Source: an uncultured Rubritalea sp. | Lineage (GTDB): Bacteria > Verrucomicrobiota > Verrucomicrobiia > Verrucomicrobiales > Akkermansiaceae | DNA length: 13,192 bases | Direction: 5' to 3' | Assembly: GCA_937951395.1 (NCBI GenBank) | Contig: CALFBV010000127.1 | Span: 1-13,192, forward strand | Shown here: piece after piece, positions 1-6,897 of the stretch | How positions within the stretch are numbered: the stretch's first letter is position 1 | Layout: each line of letters opens with the position of its first letter | Made by a program: the position numbers and the translations under genes | Notes under the pieces: generated by a model | The model's database searches: none | The model's input: only the letters and a program-made list of their open reading frames with translations | What the model was told of the DNA's origin: nothing

Positions 1-1186
1 GTGGGATGATGACATTCATGAGCCCGCCAAGAGTTTCTATACCGAGGCTGAGTGGTGTGACATCTAATAGAACCATTTCTCGAATCGCCCCACTGAGTAT
101 CCCTCCCTGGATTACTGCACCGAGCGCGACCGCCTCATCCGGATGCTGGCTGGTGTCTGGCTGCATTTCAAAAACCTTACCCACAAGCTCTCTCACAGCC
201 GGGATGCGGGTACTGCCGCCTACGAGGATGACTTTATCTAACTGATCGACTCCAGAATCTAACAGAACTTGTTTACAGTATTTAGTTGTCCGGGAAATTT
301 CTGTGTGGATGAGTTTGTTGAATTTTTCCTGAGTGAGGCTGAGATCTATGTTTAGGTCTGGTCTGAAAAAGGGAATTTGTAACGCAGCGGGATCGCTAGA
401 GGTAAGTTTTTCCTTGAGGGTTCTGGCTGCATCTAATAGGCGTTGGCGCTCGTGAATTTCTAGGGTGTTGTAGTCGATTTTATCGAGTTGATCACAGCAC
501 CAACGGGCGAGAATTGCATCGATATTGTCTCCGCCTAGTCTGGTATCGCCAGCTGTGGCGAGGACTTGAAAGACGCCATCTTTTATTTCTAGAACTGAGA
601 CATCAAAGGTGCCACCACCGTAATCATAGACGACTACGCGCGAGGATGCTTCTAGCTTATCTAATCCATAGGCAAGGGCTGCCGCAGTAGGCTCGCTAAT
701 AATACGGACTACTTCTAAACCTGCCTGCTCCCCTGCTCGCTTGGTCGCGGTTCGCTGAGCGTCATTAAAATACGCAGGAACGGTGATAATGGCTTTGCTC
801 ACGGATCTCTCTAAGCGGGCTTCCGCGACTGATTTCAAATGCTTAAGAATTTCTGCGCTGACGTCTTCTGGCGAAATAATCTCATCTCCTACTTTGAATC
901 TAACATTTCCCTGATCACCTTCTGTGAGCGGCACACAGAAGGCATCATCTCTGACTTCTGAGTAACGGCTCCCCATGTAGCGCTTAGCACTGGTTATAAC
1001 GTGAGCTCCTGCGCCTCTGAGCCGGAGTGCCGCGGCTCCTACGGTGATCTCATTTCCATAACTCACCGCGCTGGGCGTAATGCGCTGACCATCGGAATTT
1101 GCCAGTAGTATAGGGAATCCACTTTCCACTACTCCTACCGCTGAATTTGTAGTCCCTAAATCTATCCCAATGATGTCCTCTGTCAT
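1..1186 (-). CDS. Hsp70 family chaperone (DnaK/HscA-like), 3' end beyond window
   Basis: ATP-dependent cytoplasmic chaperone. The reverse strand reads open from an ATG at 1184-1186 to the window edge, giving 395 residues: the full nucleotide-binding domain plus the linker and first strand of the substrate-binding domain. Visible motifs are the phosphate-1 loop [12 protein letters not shown] (residues 6-17), [26 protein letters not shown], the phosphate-2 loop as YDYGGGTFD (usually DLGGGTFD), [13 protein letters not shown], and the linker region [16 protein letters not shown]. The motif [18 protein letters not shown] and the tract [15 protein letters not shown] recall HscA as much as DnaK, so it may be a paralogue rather than the main DnaK. 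No co-chaperone (dnaJ, grpE, hscB) is visible. No clear Shine-Dalgarno precedes the ATG. Hsp70 family membership is certain; the subfamily is not. Confidence 0.93.
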   Translation of the reverse strand, partial: MTEDIIGIDLGTTNSAVGVVESGFPILLANSDGQRITPSAVSYGNEITVGAAALRLRGAGAHVITSAKRYMGSRYSEVRDDAFCVPLTEGDQGNVRFKVGDEIISPEDVSAEILKHLKSVAEARLERSVSKAIITVPAYFNDAQRTATKRAGEQAGLEVVRIISEPTAAALAYGLDKLEASSRVVVYDYGGGTFDVSVLEIKDGVFQVLATAGDTRLGGDNIDAILARWCCDQLDKIDYNTLEIHERQRLLDAARTLKEKLTSSDPAALQIPFFRPDLNIDLSLTQEKFNKLIHTEISRTTKYCKQVLLDSGVDQLDKVILVGGSTRIPAVRELVGKVFEMQPDTSQHPDEAVALGAVIQGGILSGAIREMVLLDVTPLSLGIETLGGLMNVIIP

Positions 1187-1217
1187 GCTGGATAGATAAG
1201 GGGTGTTGAATCTGATT

Positions 1218-1514
1218 GCAAATAAGAACGGTTTTTATCGACCTAGTTTTGAGGGTGTTTTTCCGGCTGAGAAAGAATGTGTCTTGGATGCTGAATGCTC
1301 GCCATGGGATACCGCTGATTTCTCTATCTCTGGTGATGACGACTAGTTTTCCGCGTGCTTGTTTTAATGATGGGATGTCTAGAAATCTTACCCCTAGGTT
1401 TAGTTGCTGCTTGTGATCTAGGCTTTGGCAGTCTGCATAGTCGCCTCCGTGGAGGGCGCAGGTGTTGTGGGTGCCGAGGATAGTTTCAAAATTGAGAGAT
1501 TTACAATGAATTAT
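1218..1514 (-). pseudogene. Remnant of a phosphatidylinositol-specific phospholipase C-like domain
   Basis: Translating the reverse strand in the frame starting at 1514, just after a TAA at 1515-1517, gives about 100 residues resembling the N-terminal part of a bacterial PI-PLC X domain. It contains ILGTHNTCALHGGDYADCQ, then QQLNLGVRFLDI, and later IKTVLI, which correspond to the family pattern GTHD(S/N), QLxxGxRFxDIR and ETVLI. The first catalytic His (GTH, codon 1467-1469) is kept, but the Arg of DIR is Pro and no HHG-type second catalytic His is seen. No ATG, GTG or TTG lies between the upstream stop and the GTH motif, so a start and signal peptide are missing. The frame then runs on into hsp70 in a wrong phase, so the C-terminal half is missing too. 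I read it as a decayed fragment. The frame and motifs are seen; the family is assigned from memory of the motif. Confidence 0.6.
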
Positions 1515-1557
1515 TTATTCTGGTAACTCAAGATGCTGGGTGCTATTTTTTCTGCAT

Positions 1558-1576
1558 AAAATCTCACCGGAGCTAA
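1558..1576 (+). repeat. Retron a1 inverted repeat arm
   Basis: This is the left arm of the duplex closing the putative retron RNA. Bases 1564-1576 (TCACCGGAGCTAA) pair without a gap with 1726-1738, one pair being G-U (1569/1733). After a one-base bulge (1739), 1558-1563 pair with 1740-1745. An upstream extension, 1554-1561, is also complementary to 1753-1760, which covers the start codon of the reverse transcriptase. Confidence 0.75.
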
Positions 1577-1725
1577 GACTGGGAATTCTGAGGTTTTTCA
1601 AGTAATTGGAAACACTAAAGAAATCCTCTCTGGGGCTACCCCCAGAGGACGAGACAAGCTAGACATTACGTAGTCAAGACCTCCTACCACTACCATGGTA
1701 ATAAGTCTTAACACAATAAGATAGG

Positions 1726-1745
1726 TTAGCTCTGGTGATGATTTT
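1726..1745 (+). repeat. Retron a2 inverted repeat arm
   Basis: This is the right arm of the a1/a2 duplex: TTAGCTCTGGTGA (1726-1738), a bulged T at 1739, then GATTTT (1740-1745). It ends 11 bases before the ATG of the reverse transcriptase. It contains GGTGAT (1734-1739), the only Shine-Dalgarno-like string upstream of that gene, so pairing with a1 would hide it. Confidence 0.75.
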
Positions 1746-1756
1746 TTCTCATTTTT

Positions 1757-3061
1757 ATGCAATCTAAAAAACTAGCTTCGATCATTCTGCGCGGTCCTCT
1801 TGAGGTGGAGGAGTTGTCGCTGAGGTTGGCTGGAGTGCTGGTGGATGATGGCACTTTGGAGGAGTTTGCGGAGTTGTTGATTGGGCATTTCGGAGCTGCT
1901 AGCCGACCTTCTGTTTGGGCTTTGAGTGAGTGGATAACGGCTCAGCAGGATGAGCAGTGGGAGAAGATGATGGAGGATGAAAATCTGGACTCTAAGGCGG
2001 GTCTGAGTTTTAATGGGACACCAGATTTAATGCCTGCTAGAATGGCTCCTGATCGGTTTTTATCCGCTCACTGGACGGTGCCGAGTATCACTACGCAAGG
2101 GGCGCTAGCGCATTGGTTGGATTTGCCGGTGGAGTATCTGGATTGGTTTTGTGGTCAGATGAAACCGGCTGATATTGGCTCTAAGTTATCGCACTACCAT
2201 GTGGTGAAAATTTCTAAGAAGAGTGGTGGGAATCGGCTTCTGGAGGTGCCTAAGCAGGAAATGAAACGGGTGCAACGGCATGTTCTTGACGGAATTTTGG
2301 AGCATATTCCTCCGCATGATTGCTCGCACGGCTTTCAGCGAGGGAGATCGATCGTGAGCTATGTGGAACCTCATGTGGGACAGCAGGTGATTGTGAAATT
2401 TGATCTGAGTGATTATTTTCTGACTGCGGATAGAATTCGGGTGAGAGCTTTATTCCACTTGGCGGGTTATCCTCCACAGATTGCGAAATATCTGGCTGCT
2501 CTGTGCACGCATGGATTTAAGGATGAGAAGCTGGCGGGTTACTGGAAGTATGAACGCGCGCATTTACCACAGGGTGCGCCTAGCTCGCCTGCTATTGCGG
2601 ATCGGCTGCTTTTCAAGCTAGATGTTCGACTGGCTGGATTAGCGGAGAAACTGGAAATGAACTACAGCCGGTATGCAGATGATCTGGCGTTTTCAAGCTC
2701 GGAGAGGATGAAGACGGGGAAAATAAATGGGCTGAAGAAACTAGTGAGCAGGATCGTGGAGGAGGAAGGCTGGTGGCTGAATGATGAAAAAACACGGGTA
2801 ATGAAACAGGGGCAGCGTCAGCGCCTAGCTGGTCTGGTGGTGAATACGAAGGCTAATGTGGCTCGATCAGAATTTGATAGGCTTAAGGCGATTATTTTCC
2901 GGGTGCAACGTAATGGGTTAGAAGCTGAGAACAGAATGAATCACTCCAACTTTTTAGAGCATTTGCGGGGGCGTGTTTCGTTTGTGCAAATGGTGAATCC
3001 GAAACGTGGTGAGAAGCTGAGTGAGTTATTAGAAAATACTATTACTGAGAGAATAGATTAG
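1757..3061 (+). CDS. Retron-type reverse transcriptase with N-terminal extension
   Basis: RNA-directed DNA polymerase expected to copy the msd part of the upstream RNA into msDNA. It has 434 residues. The reverse transcriptase core starts near 147 (YHVVKISKKSGGNRLLEVPK), followed by CSHGFQRGRSI (189-199), FDLSDYF with catalytic D216 and D219 (215-221), LPQGAPSSPAIA (270-281), RYADDLAFSS with D308/D309 (305-314), and LAGLVVN (357-363), which sits where retron enzymes have VTG. The retron region X motif NAxxH appears as YVEPH (202-206): His kept, NA lost. Residues 1-110 form an acidic N-terminal extension with no recognised domain; 109-133 looks like the usual helical lead-in to this class. Myxobacterial retron RTs such as Mx162 also carry long N-terminal extensions. 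The a1/a2-bounded RNA upstream supports a retron over a group II intron or DGR. RT assignment is very sure, retron assignment fairly sure. Confidence 0.9.
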   Translation: MQSKKLASIILRGPLEVEELSLRLAGVLVDDGTLEEFAELLIGHFGAASRPSVWALSEWITAQQDEQWEKMMEDENLDSKAGLSFNGTPDLMPARMAPDRFLSAHWTVPSITTQGALAHWLDLPVEYLDWFCGQMKPADIGSKLSHYHVVKISKKSGGNRLLEVPKQEMKRVQRHVLDGILEHIPPHDCSHGFQRGRSIVSYVEPHVGQQVIVKFDLSDYFLTADRIRVRALFHLAGYPPQIAKYLAALCTHGFKDEKLAGYWKYERAHLPQGAPSSPAIADRLLFKLDVRLAGLAEKLEMNYSRYADDLAFSSSERMKTGKINGLKKLVSRIVEEEGWWLNDEKTRVMKQGQRQRLAGLVVNTKANVARSEFDRLKAIIFRVQRNGLEAENRMNHSNFLEHLRGRVSFVQMVNPKRGEKLSELLENTITERID

Positions 3062-3122
3062 CCGCCTGAACTCAGGAATAATTTCATTTGCTAAATCTTA
3101 GAAAAGAGAATAAGTTTCAGTC

Positions 3123-3386
3123 ATGAACGAAATTTCAAGCACACTCGCTTTTGCATTTGGAGGACAGGAAATGATCCTCGTTTTCCTTATTGTATTACTA
3201 CTCTTTGGGGCTAAAAAACTTCCGCAGCTGGCACGCGGCATTGGTAAAAGCACCGGAGAATTTAAACGCGCACGTGACGAGTTCGAGCGTGAAATCACCA
3301 GAGCTGAAGTAGAAGAGACTACTAAGCCCTCTAAAACTGTGGAGACTTCGGAAAAGAAAGAACAAGCAGATTCAACTGAAGACTAG
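3123..3386 (+). CDS. tatA: Sec-independent protein translocase subunit TatA
   Basis: Pore-forming subunit of the twin-arginine translocase, which exports folded proteins across the inner membrane. It has 87 residues. After a short N-terminus comes the conserved GGQE (13-16), a membrane helix (about 17-28), the FGAKKLP hinge with its Phe-Gly, an amphipathic helix (LARGIGKSTGEFKRARDEF) and a charged C-terminal tail. The upstream ATG is preferred because the next one, in GGQEM, would remove the conserved Glu. Length fits TatA/TatE. No tatB or tatC is nearby, so it is an isolated tat gene. It begins 61 bases after the reverse transcriptase stop and is closed by a strong terminator at 3418-3447. 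Confidence 0.93.
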   Translation: MNEISSTLAFAFGGQEMILVFLIVLLLFGAKKLPQLARGIGKSTGEFKRARDEFEREITRAEVEETTKPSKTVETSEKKEQADSTED

Positions 3387-3417
3387 AATCACGTTTTGAA
3401 ACACACTACTCTTGACA

Positions 3418-3447
3418 CCTCATTGGTTAAAGCCAGTGAGGTTTTTT
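3418..3447 (+). terminator. Intrinsic terminator after tatA
   Basis: A 9-pair stem (CCTCATTGG / CCAGTGAGG, one T-G pair) with a 6-base loop TTAAAG is followed directly by six T (3442-3447). It lies 31 bases after the tatA stop and ends 5 bases before the ATG of the next gene. It also argues against a TTG start at 3396 for that gene, since such a frame would run through the hairpin. Confidence 0.88.
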
Positions 3448-3452
3448 ACTTT

Positions 3453-4421
3453 ATGGGTAGAGCTTGTATTCTGGCATTTCTTGCGTTCTCTTTTAGTTCT
3501 ATCCTTAGTAGTTGCAATGAAAAGCTAGAGACCCCTGATTGGAAAGGTGCTCCTGAGATACAGCAATCAGAACTGGAACCTACTCAGGAACCAGACCAAA
3601 TCACACAGCTGTATGATCCTGCTGCTAAACCATTACGCTTCGTCTGCTACAACATCCGAAACTACCTCACGATGCCGCGCGGGAAGACGGAAAAATTTAA
3701 ACCTGAACATGAAGTTAAGGCTCTTATCGATAACATTGTGCGGGCGAACCCTGATGTGCTTGGCGTCTGTGAAATAGGTAATCAGAAAGATCTTGATCAC
3801 CTCTTGGCTAGGCTGAAAAAGGCGGGGATTGAATATAAGCATAGTTATCTCTCCGCCGGTCCGGATCCTTATCGCAGACAGGCACTTTTATCACGCTACC
3901 CTATCAAACGCCATAATGTCCCTACCTATAAGTATAAGATGAAGGGCAAGACGATGGAGATCAGGCGAGGCATTCTGGATGCTACGGTGAGCACTCCTAA
4001 GGGGGAGATACGTTTCCTTGGAGCGCACTTAAAGTCTAAGCGACCTATTGCTGTCTATGATGAAGCTGAAATCCGCAGAGAAGAAGCGCAAATTCTACGT
4101 AAACATGCTTCTGAAGTGCTCTCCGATCCCAAACGAAAGGTTCTAGTATTTGGCGATATGAATGACACGAAGGGCAGCTCTACGATCAGACTCATGAAGG
4201 GTTCTAAGGATAAGAAGTTAACTGCGATTGAGCTATTCGACAAGCACGGCACGAAGTGGACGCAGTACTGGGCGAAGGAAGACATCTACTCACGCTTTGA
4301 CTTCTGCTTCGTCTCGCCGTCATTACTAGCAAGTATTGATAAAAAGGGATCATACATACTGGACACTCCGGCAGGTTGCCCTGCTAGTGATCACCGCGCT
4401 TTAATTATTTTAATTAAATAA
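3453..4421 (+). CDS. Endonuclease/exonuclease/phosphatase-fold lipoprotein
   Basis: Exported, lipid-anchored member of the EEP metal-dependent phosphoesterase superfamily; the substrate (nucleic acid, lipid or other phosphodiester) cannot be told. With the ATG at 3453 it has 322 residues and opens with a textbook lipoprotein signal: MGRAC, a hydrophobic stretch, and lipobox LSSC with Cys21. The EEP domain follows a 40-residue linker: FVCYNIRNY (Asn67), VLGVCEI (catalytic Glu107), GAHLKSK (His192), VFGDMND (Asp235, Asn237), RFDFCFVSP, and the closing SDHRAL (Asp313, His314). All core catalytic positions are therefore present. A longer frame from TTG 3396 exists but would bury the signal peptide and cross the terminator. 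The 3' end overlaps the convergent gene by 8 bases. Being secreted, it is unlikely to be a retron effector. Confidence 0.85.
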   Translation: MGRACILAFLAFSFSSILSSCNEKLETPDWKGAPEIQQSELEPTQEPDQITQLYDPAAKPLRFVCYNIRNYLTMPRGKTEKFKPEHEVKALIDNIVRANPDVLGVCEIGNQKDLDHLLARLKKAGIEYKHSYLSAGPDPYRRQALLSRYPIKRHNVPTYKYKMKGKTMEIRRGILDATVSTPKGEIRFLGAHLKSKRPIAVYDEAEIRREEAQILRKHASEVLSDPKRKVLVFGDMNDTKGSSTIRLMKGSKDKKLTAIELFDKHGTKWTQYWAKEDIYSRFDFCFVSPSLLASIDKKGSYILDTPAGCPASDHRALIILIK

Positions 4422-5466
4422 CTGACTTTTTAAAGGCACGAGATTCTCTACCGCTTTCGATGAGCCTTTTAAAACGCTCGGGTGGGAGATCTTGGATGTT
4501 CATTTCTGCGTAACCTACGCTTATGAAGAAGTCTGCCGCGCGGTTACTAAGGGCGAAGACGTCTGTGATGTTTTTGCTTTTCGCTTTCTCTTCAAGGAAC
4601 TGAACCATTGAGGCTCCGTAGCCGGTGCCTTCGTGAGATTGTTTTACGTAGAGGCACGCTACTTCTGCACAATCTCTATATTCATAGAGCGCTCCACAGC
4701 CTACGACATTGTCATCTACTTCCATGACGTAGTAGGCTTCGATGTTATTTTTGACATCTTCGAATGTCCTCGGAACTAGATGGGTGTTTCTAACAGATCG
4801 ACCCATCATACCCAACATTTCAGAAATATCTTCCTCTGCTACCTGACGGATGGCGCGGTAGCTGTCTGTGTAGAACATGGTGCCCACACCTTCAGACGAG
4901 AAGAGCTCATTGATGAGGACTCCTTGCTGGCTTACGTCTAGTAGGTGGACACGCGGGACTCCTGCTTGGCAAGCTTTCACCGCTTGAAGTTGTGTAGGAT
5001 GAATCACTGATGCATTTTCAGTGAACTCACTGATGTGCATAAATTTCACCACATCGCCAACTTCGTCTAATACTTTAGGAACGGATGATAGGCAGATCAA
5101 TTTCGCGGCATGGAGTGATTTACTCAGAGCGATGAGTGGGTCTGAGATGAAGTCTGACTCGCGGCTGACTACGAACGCCTGACCTCTCTCTAACAGTTCT
5201 TCTAAACCGTCTTCTTTACATGACCTAACTGATGAAGAAACACGGAATTCCAGCTCTGCTGAATAGTCATAGAAATCCTGAGCCTGGTCTGCAAGCATTG
5301 ATATCACTAGCTTCACTCCGACAGACTGTAGTGCTGCTAGGTCCATCATGATCTCTGCCTTTACCGCATCATTAACTGAGAGCCAGTCTATCTCGATGAC
5401 GAAAACCTTACCTCTAAAGAGAGGCACATATTGGAGTAGTCCGCGGATGTCTGATGTTAAATCCAT
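4414..5466 (-). CDS. N-acetylglutamate synthase-like GNAT acetyltransferase
   Basis: Likely amino-acid N-acetyltransferase related to ArgA, which makes N-acetylglutamate from acetyl-CoA and glutamate at the start of arginine synthesis. With the ATG at 5466 it has 350 residues; a TTG at 5479 would add four. The N-terminal 200 residues resemble the amino-acid-kinase domain of ArgA (DIRGLLQYVPLFRGKVFVIEIDW, later VPRVHLLD and GVLINELFSSEGVGTMFY), but the region is shorter than in ArgA of about 443 residues. The HGxGPQ-type loop reads VISMLADQAQ, so this part seems non-catalytic. The C-terminal GNAT domain (about 200-340) is intact: VVGCGALYEY, AEVACLYVKQSHEGTGYG (acetyl-CoA loop), VFALSNRAADFFISVGY and LPPERF. 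It is the last gene of the minus-strand cluster, 41 bases after the previous stop. The GNAT call is firm; the substrate is inferred. Confidence 0.85.
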   Translation of the reverse strand: MDLTSDIRGLLQYVPLFRGKVFVIEIDWLSVNDAVKAEIMMDLAALQSVGVKLVISMLADQAQDFYDYSAELEFRVSSSVRSCKEDGLEELLERGQAFVVSRESDFISDPLIALSKSLHAAKLICLSSVPKVLDEVGDVVKFMHISEFTENASVIHPTQLQAVKACQAGVPRVHLLDVSQQGVLINELFSSEGVGTMFYTDSYRAIRQVAEEDISEMLGMMGRSVRNTHLVPRTFEDVKNNIEAYYVMEVDDNVVGCGALYEYRDCAEVACLYVKQSHEGTGYGASMVQFLEEKAKSKNITDVFALSNRAADFFISVGYAEMNIQDLPPERFKRLIESGRESRAFKKSVI

Positions 5467-5507
5467 GATCGCACTCAATTCCGGATGAGTGACCGTTAAG
5501 TAAAAAT

Positions 5508-6896
5508 TTAGTGCAGATGCATCGCCGCTTTGTGCGCGATTTTTGGCACCTTATCTTTCCAGTTATTATCGCCCTTTTTAATCATCTTCAAGATGTCTCT
5601 ACCAGTGTAAGCCAGTAGATCTTCATCGCTACATTCCACATCTAGAATCATCTTATTCTCTCTAAGGTAGAGGTAAAGATATTTAAGCTTATCCTCAACG
5701 CGGAAGACTTCTGTATCTACTAGCTCACCAGTCTTACGGTTCTTCCACGGGTAGACGAAGAGGCTGAGCTGATTCTTAAATAACCTTCCGAAGGATTCTA
5801 AAATACCTCCCGCTAGATTCTCAGACCACTTCTCTTTGAACAGTTCGTTTAAGAGCCCGATGCTAAGAGAGATAGCGATGGGCTGATTGGTGTAGCGACT
5901 TAGATAGGATGCTATCTTATGGAACTCTGGACAGCGCGATATAAGAACGGTTTTACCTAATGCCTGGAGTGCATCTGCACGGTCTAAGAAATTCACGTGG
6001 TCAATAGCACTTCCTCTGAGCAGGTTATTTGTGGAGATTTCACAGATTCCCATGTAGCGCTCTTGTTGCTTTTCATCTAGCTGCTCGAAGAATGTTTTCT
6101 TCGTCTGGTCCATCATGTCTAGATGGAGATTAGTGACGGGATCAAAACTACCTCTGAGGAGTGCTATTGGTCTCTTATAGAGGACTTCTGCAGGCTGCAC
6201 TACTTCGCCATCTGGTGTAAACATGGCTGCATCTGTTAAACCACTCTGCACGAGCTGAAGTGAGCATAAACGATTATCCACAAATTTAAATTCTTCACCT
6301 AAAAACTTAAGAACATCCACCTCGATGTTATTTCTATCCAGCCCATCCATGAGGGATTCCACTAGGTCCTCTAGATTATCTCTATGGTAAAATGCTGCAT
6401 AGATAAGATTCACACCAAAGATGCCAAGGGCTGACATCTGGTCCACGTTTTCCTTATCCAGTAATCTTACATGACAAAGAATATCACATGGTGGACCAAA
6501 GGGTTTTAGTTGAAGCCTGATACCCATCCATCCGTGGCATTCGCCTGTGTCTTTATATCCTCTGGCGCGCACTGTGTTACAGTAGGAAAAAAAGTTAGAG
6601 GTGTCTCCTCGGCTTTCAGAAAGGCGTTCTTCAAGCAGGTTATATTCGTGATCTAGCATGGACTTCACGCGTTCACGAGAGACGTATCTACAGCATTTTC
6701 CGTAGATTTCATCGCTCATTGTCATGTCATAAGCTGAGATGGTTTTAGCTACTGTGCCAGCAGTAGCTGATGCTCGGAAGAACCAGTCTGCTACGCCTTG
6801 ACCCGCGCCTATTTCTGCAAATGTTCCGTACTTTGCGGGATCTAAATTGATCCTGAGCGCCTTATCATAGGTGCTAGTTATTTTGTCTTTAGACAT
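5508..6896 (-). CDS. Conserved protein of unknown function, ~460-residue family
   Basis: A 462-residue soluble protein. I recognise it as a conserved family often seen in cyanobacteria and PVC bacteria and inconsistently labelled (for example as a TonB-dependent receptor or nicotinate-nucleotide adenylyltransferase); neither label is supported by structure here, as there is no signal peptide or beta-barrel pattern. Family-type motifs are YGTFAEIGAGQ (23-33), AGTVAKTISAYDM (46-58), HGWMGIRLQ, VRLLDKENV (143-151), GVNLIYAAF, LQLVQSGLTDAAMF, EVVQPAEVLYKRP and GGILESFGRLFKN. The string GSFDPVTNLHLD (249-260) resembles the T/HxGH signature of nucleotidyltransferases such as CoaD and NadD but has Leu where the Gly should be. 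It starts one base after the stop of the zinc-ribbon gene (TAG T ATG), so the two are surely co-transcribed. Function unknown. Confidence 0.85.
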   Translation of the reverse strand: MSKDKITSTYDKALRINLDPAKYGTFAEIGAGQGVADWFFRASATAGTVAKTISAYDMTMSDEIYGKCCRYVSRERVKSMLDHEYNLLEERLSESRGDTSNFFSYCNTVRARGYKDTGECHGWMGIRLQLKPFGPPCDILCHVRLLDKENVDQMSALGIFGVNLIYAAFYHRDNLEDLVESLMDGLDRNNIEVDVLKFLGEEFKFVDNRLCSLQLVQSGLTDAAMFTPDGEVVQPAEVLYKRPIALLRGSFDPVTNLHLDMMDQTKKTFFEQLDEKQQERYMGICEISTNNLLRGSAIDHVNFLDRADALQALGKTVLISRCPEFHKIASYLSRYTNQPIAISLSIGLLNELFKEKWSENLAGGILESFGRLFKNQLSLFVYPWKNRKTGELVDTEVFRVEDKLKYLYLYLRENKMILDVECSDEDLLAYTGRDILKMIKKGDNNWKDKVPKIAHKAAMHLH

Positions 6897-6897
6897 A

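Larger units (their letters stand above)
1558..1745 (+). ncRNA. Putative retron msr-msd non-coding RNA
   Basis: The region directly upstream of the reverse transcriptase has retron ncRNA architecture. Its ends (a1 1558-1576, a2 1726-1745) are complementary over 19 pairs with one bulge and one G-U. Right after a1 is an unpaired G (1577) in the context CTAAG, in the place of the branching guanosine that primes msDNA as a 2'-5' linkage in known retrons (TTAG in Ec86). Inside are two msr-like hairpins: 1593-1613 (8 pairs, one bulge, GTAA loop) and 1628-1647 (8 perfect GC-rich pairs, CTAC loop, extendable to about 1624-1649). Bases 1650-1725 would then be the msd template, with a hairpin 1676-1680/1705-1709 plus 1685-1688/1697-1700; a competing hairpin pairs 1706-1710 with 1717-1721. 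The pairings are read from sequence; the role is inferred. The exact 5' end and msd boundary cannot be fixed, and no convincing promoter was found upstream. Confidence 0.72.

Noticed and set aside
1216..1416. Plus-strand 66-codon open frame upstream of the retron region
   Set aside because: It lies antisense to the PI-PLC-like frame, has no recognisable motif and no ribosome site; it is best explained as a shadow of that remnant.
1492..1529. Promoter for the retron RNA (TTGAGA or TTTACA with downstream AT-rich boxes)
   Set aside because: No pair with good -10 match and 16-18 base spacing was found; several weak combinations exist and none stands out.
1691..1700. TACCATGGTA palindrome as a protein-binding operator
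   Set aside because: It falls in the predicted msd, where parts of it pair with neighbouring bases; a 10-base palindrome alone is not evidence for an operator.
3065..3076. CCTGAACTCAGG hairpin after the reverse transcriptase as a terminator
   Set aside because: Only four pairs with a four-base loop can form and no T run follows, so it is too weak to call.
1505..3092. Imperfect inverted repeat flanking the retron-like unit (about 1505-1525 and 3072-3092)
   Set aside because: Both arms are AT-rich and match only with several gaps, so chance is a sufficient explanation; no target-site duplication was seen.
3453..4421. EEP nuclease-fold protein as a retron effector
   Set aside because: It has a clear lipoprotein signal with lipobox Cys, so it acts outside the cytoplasm, and tatA plus a terminator lie between it and the reverse transcriptase.
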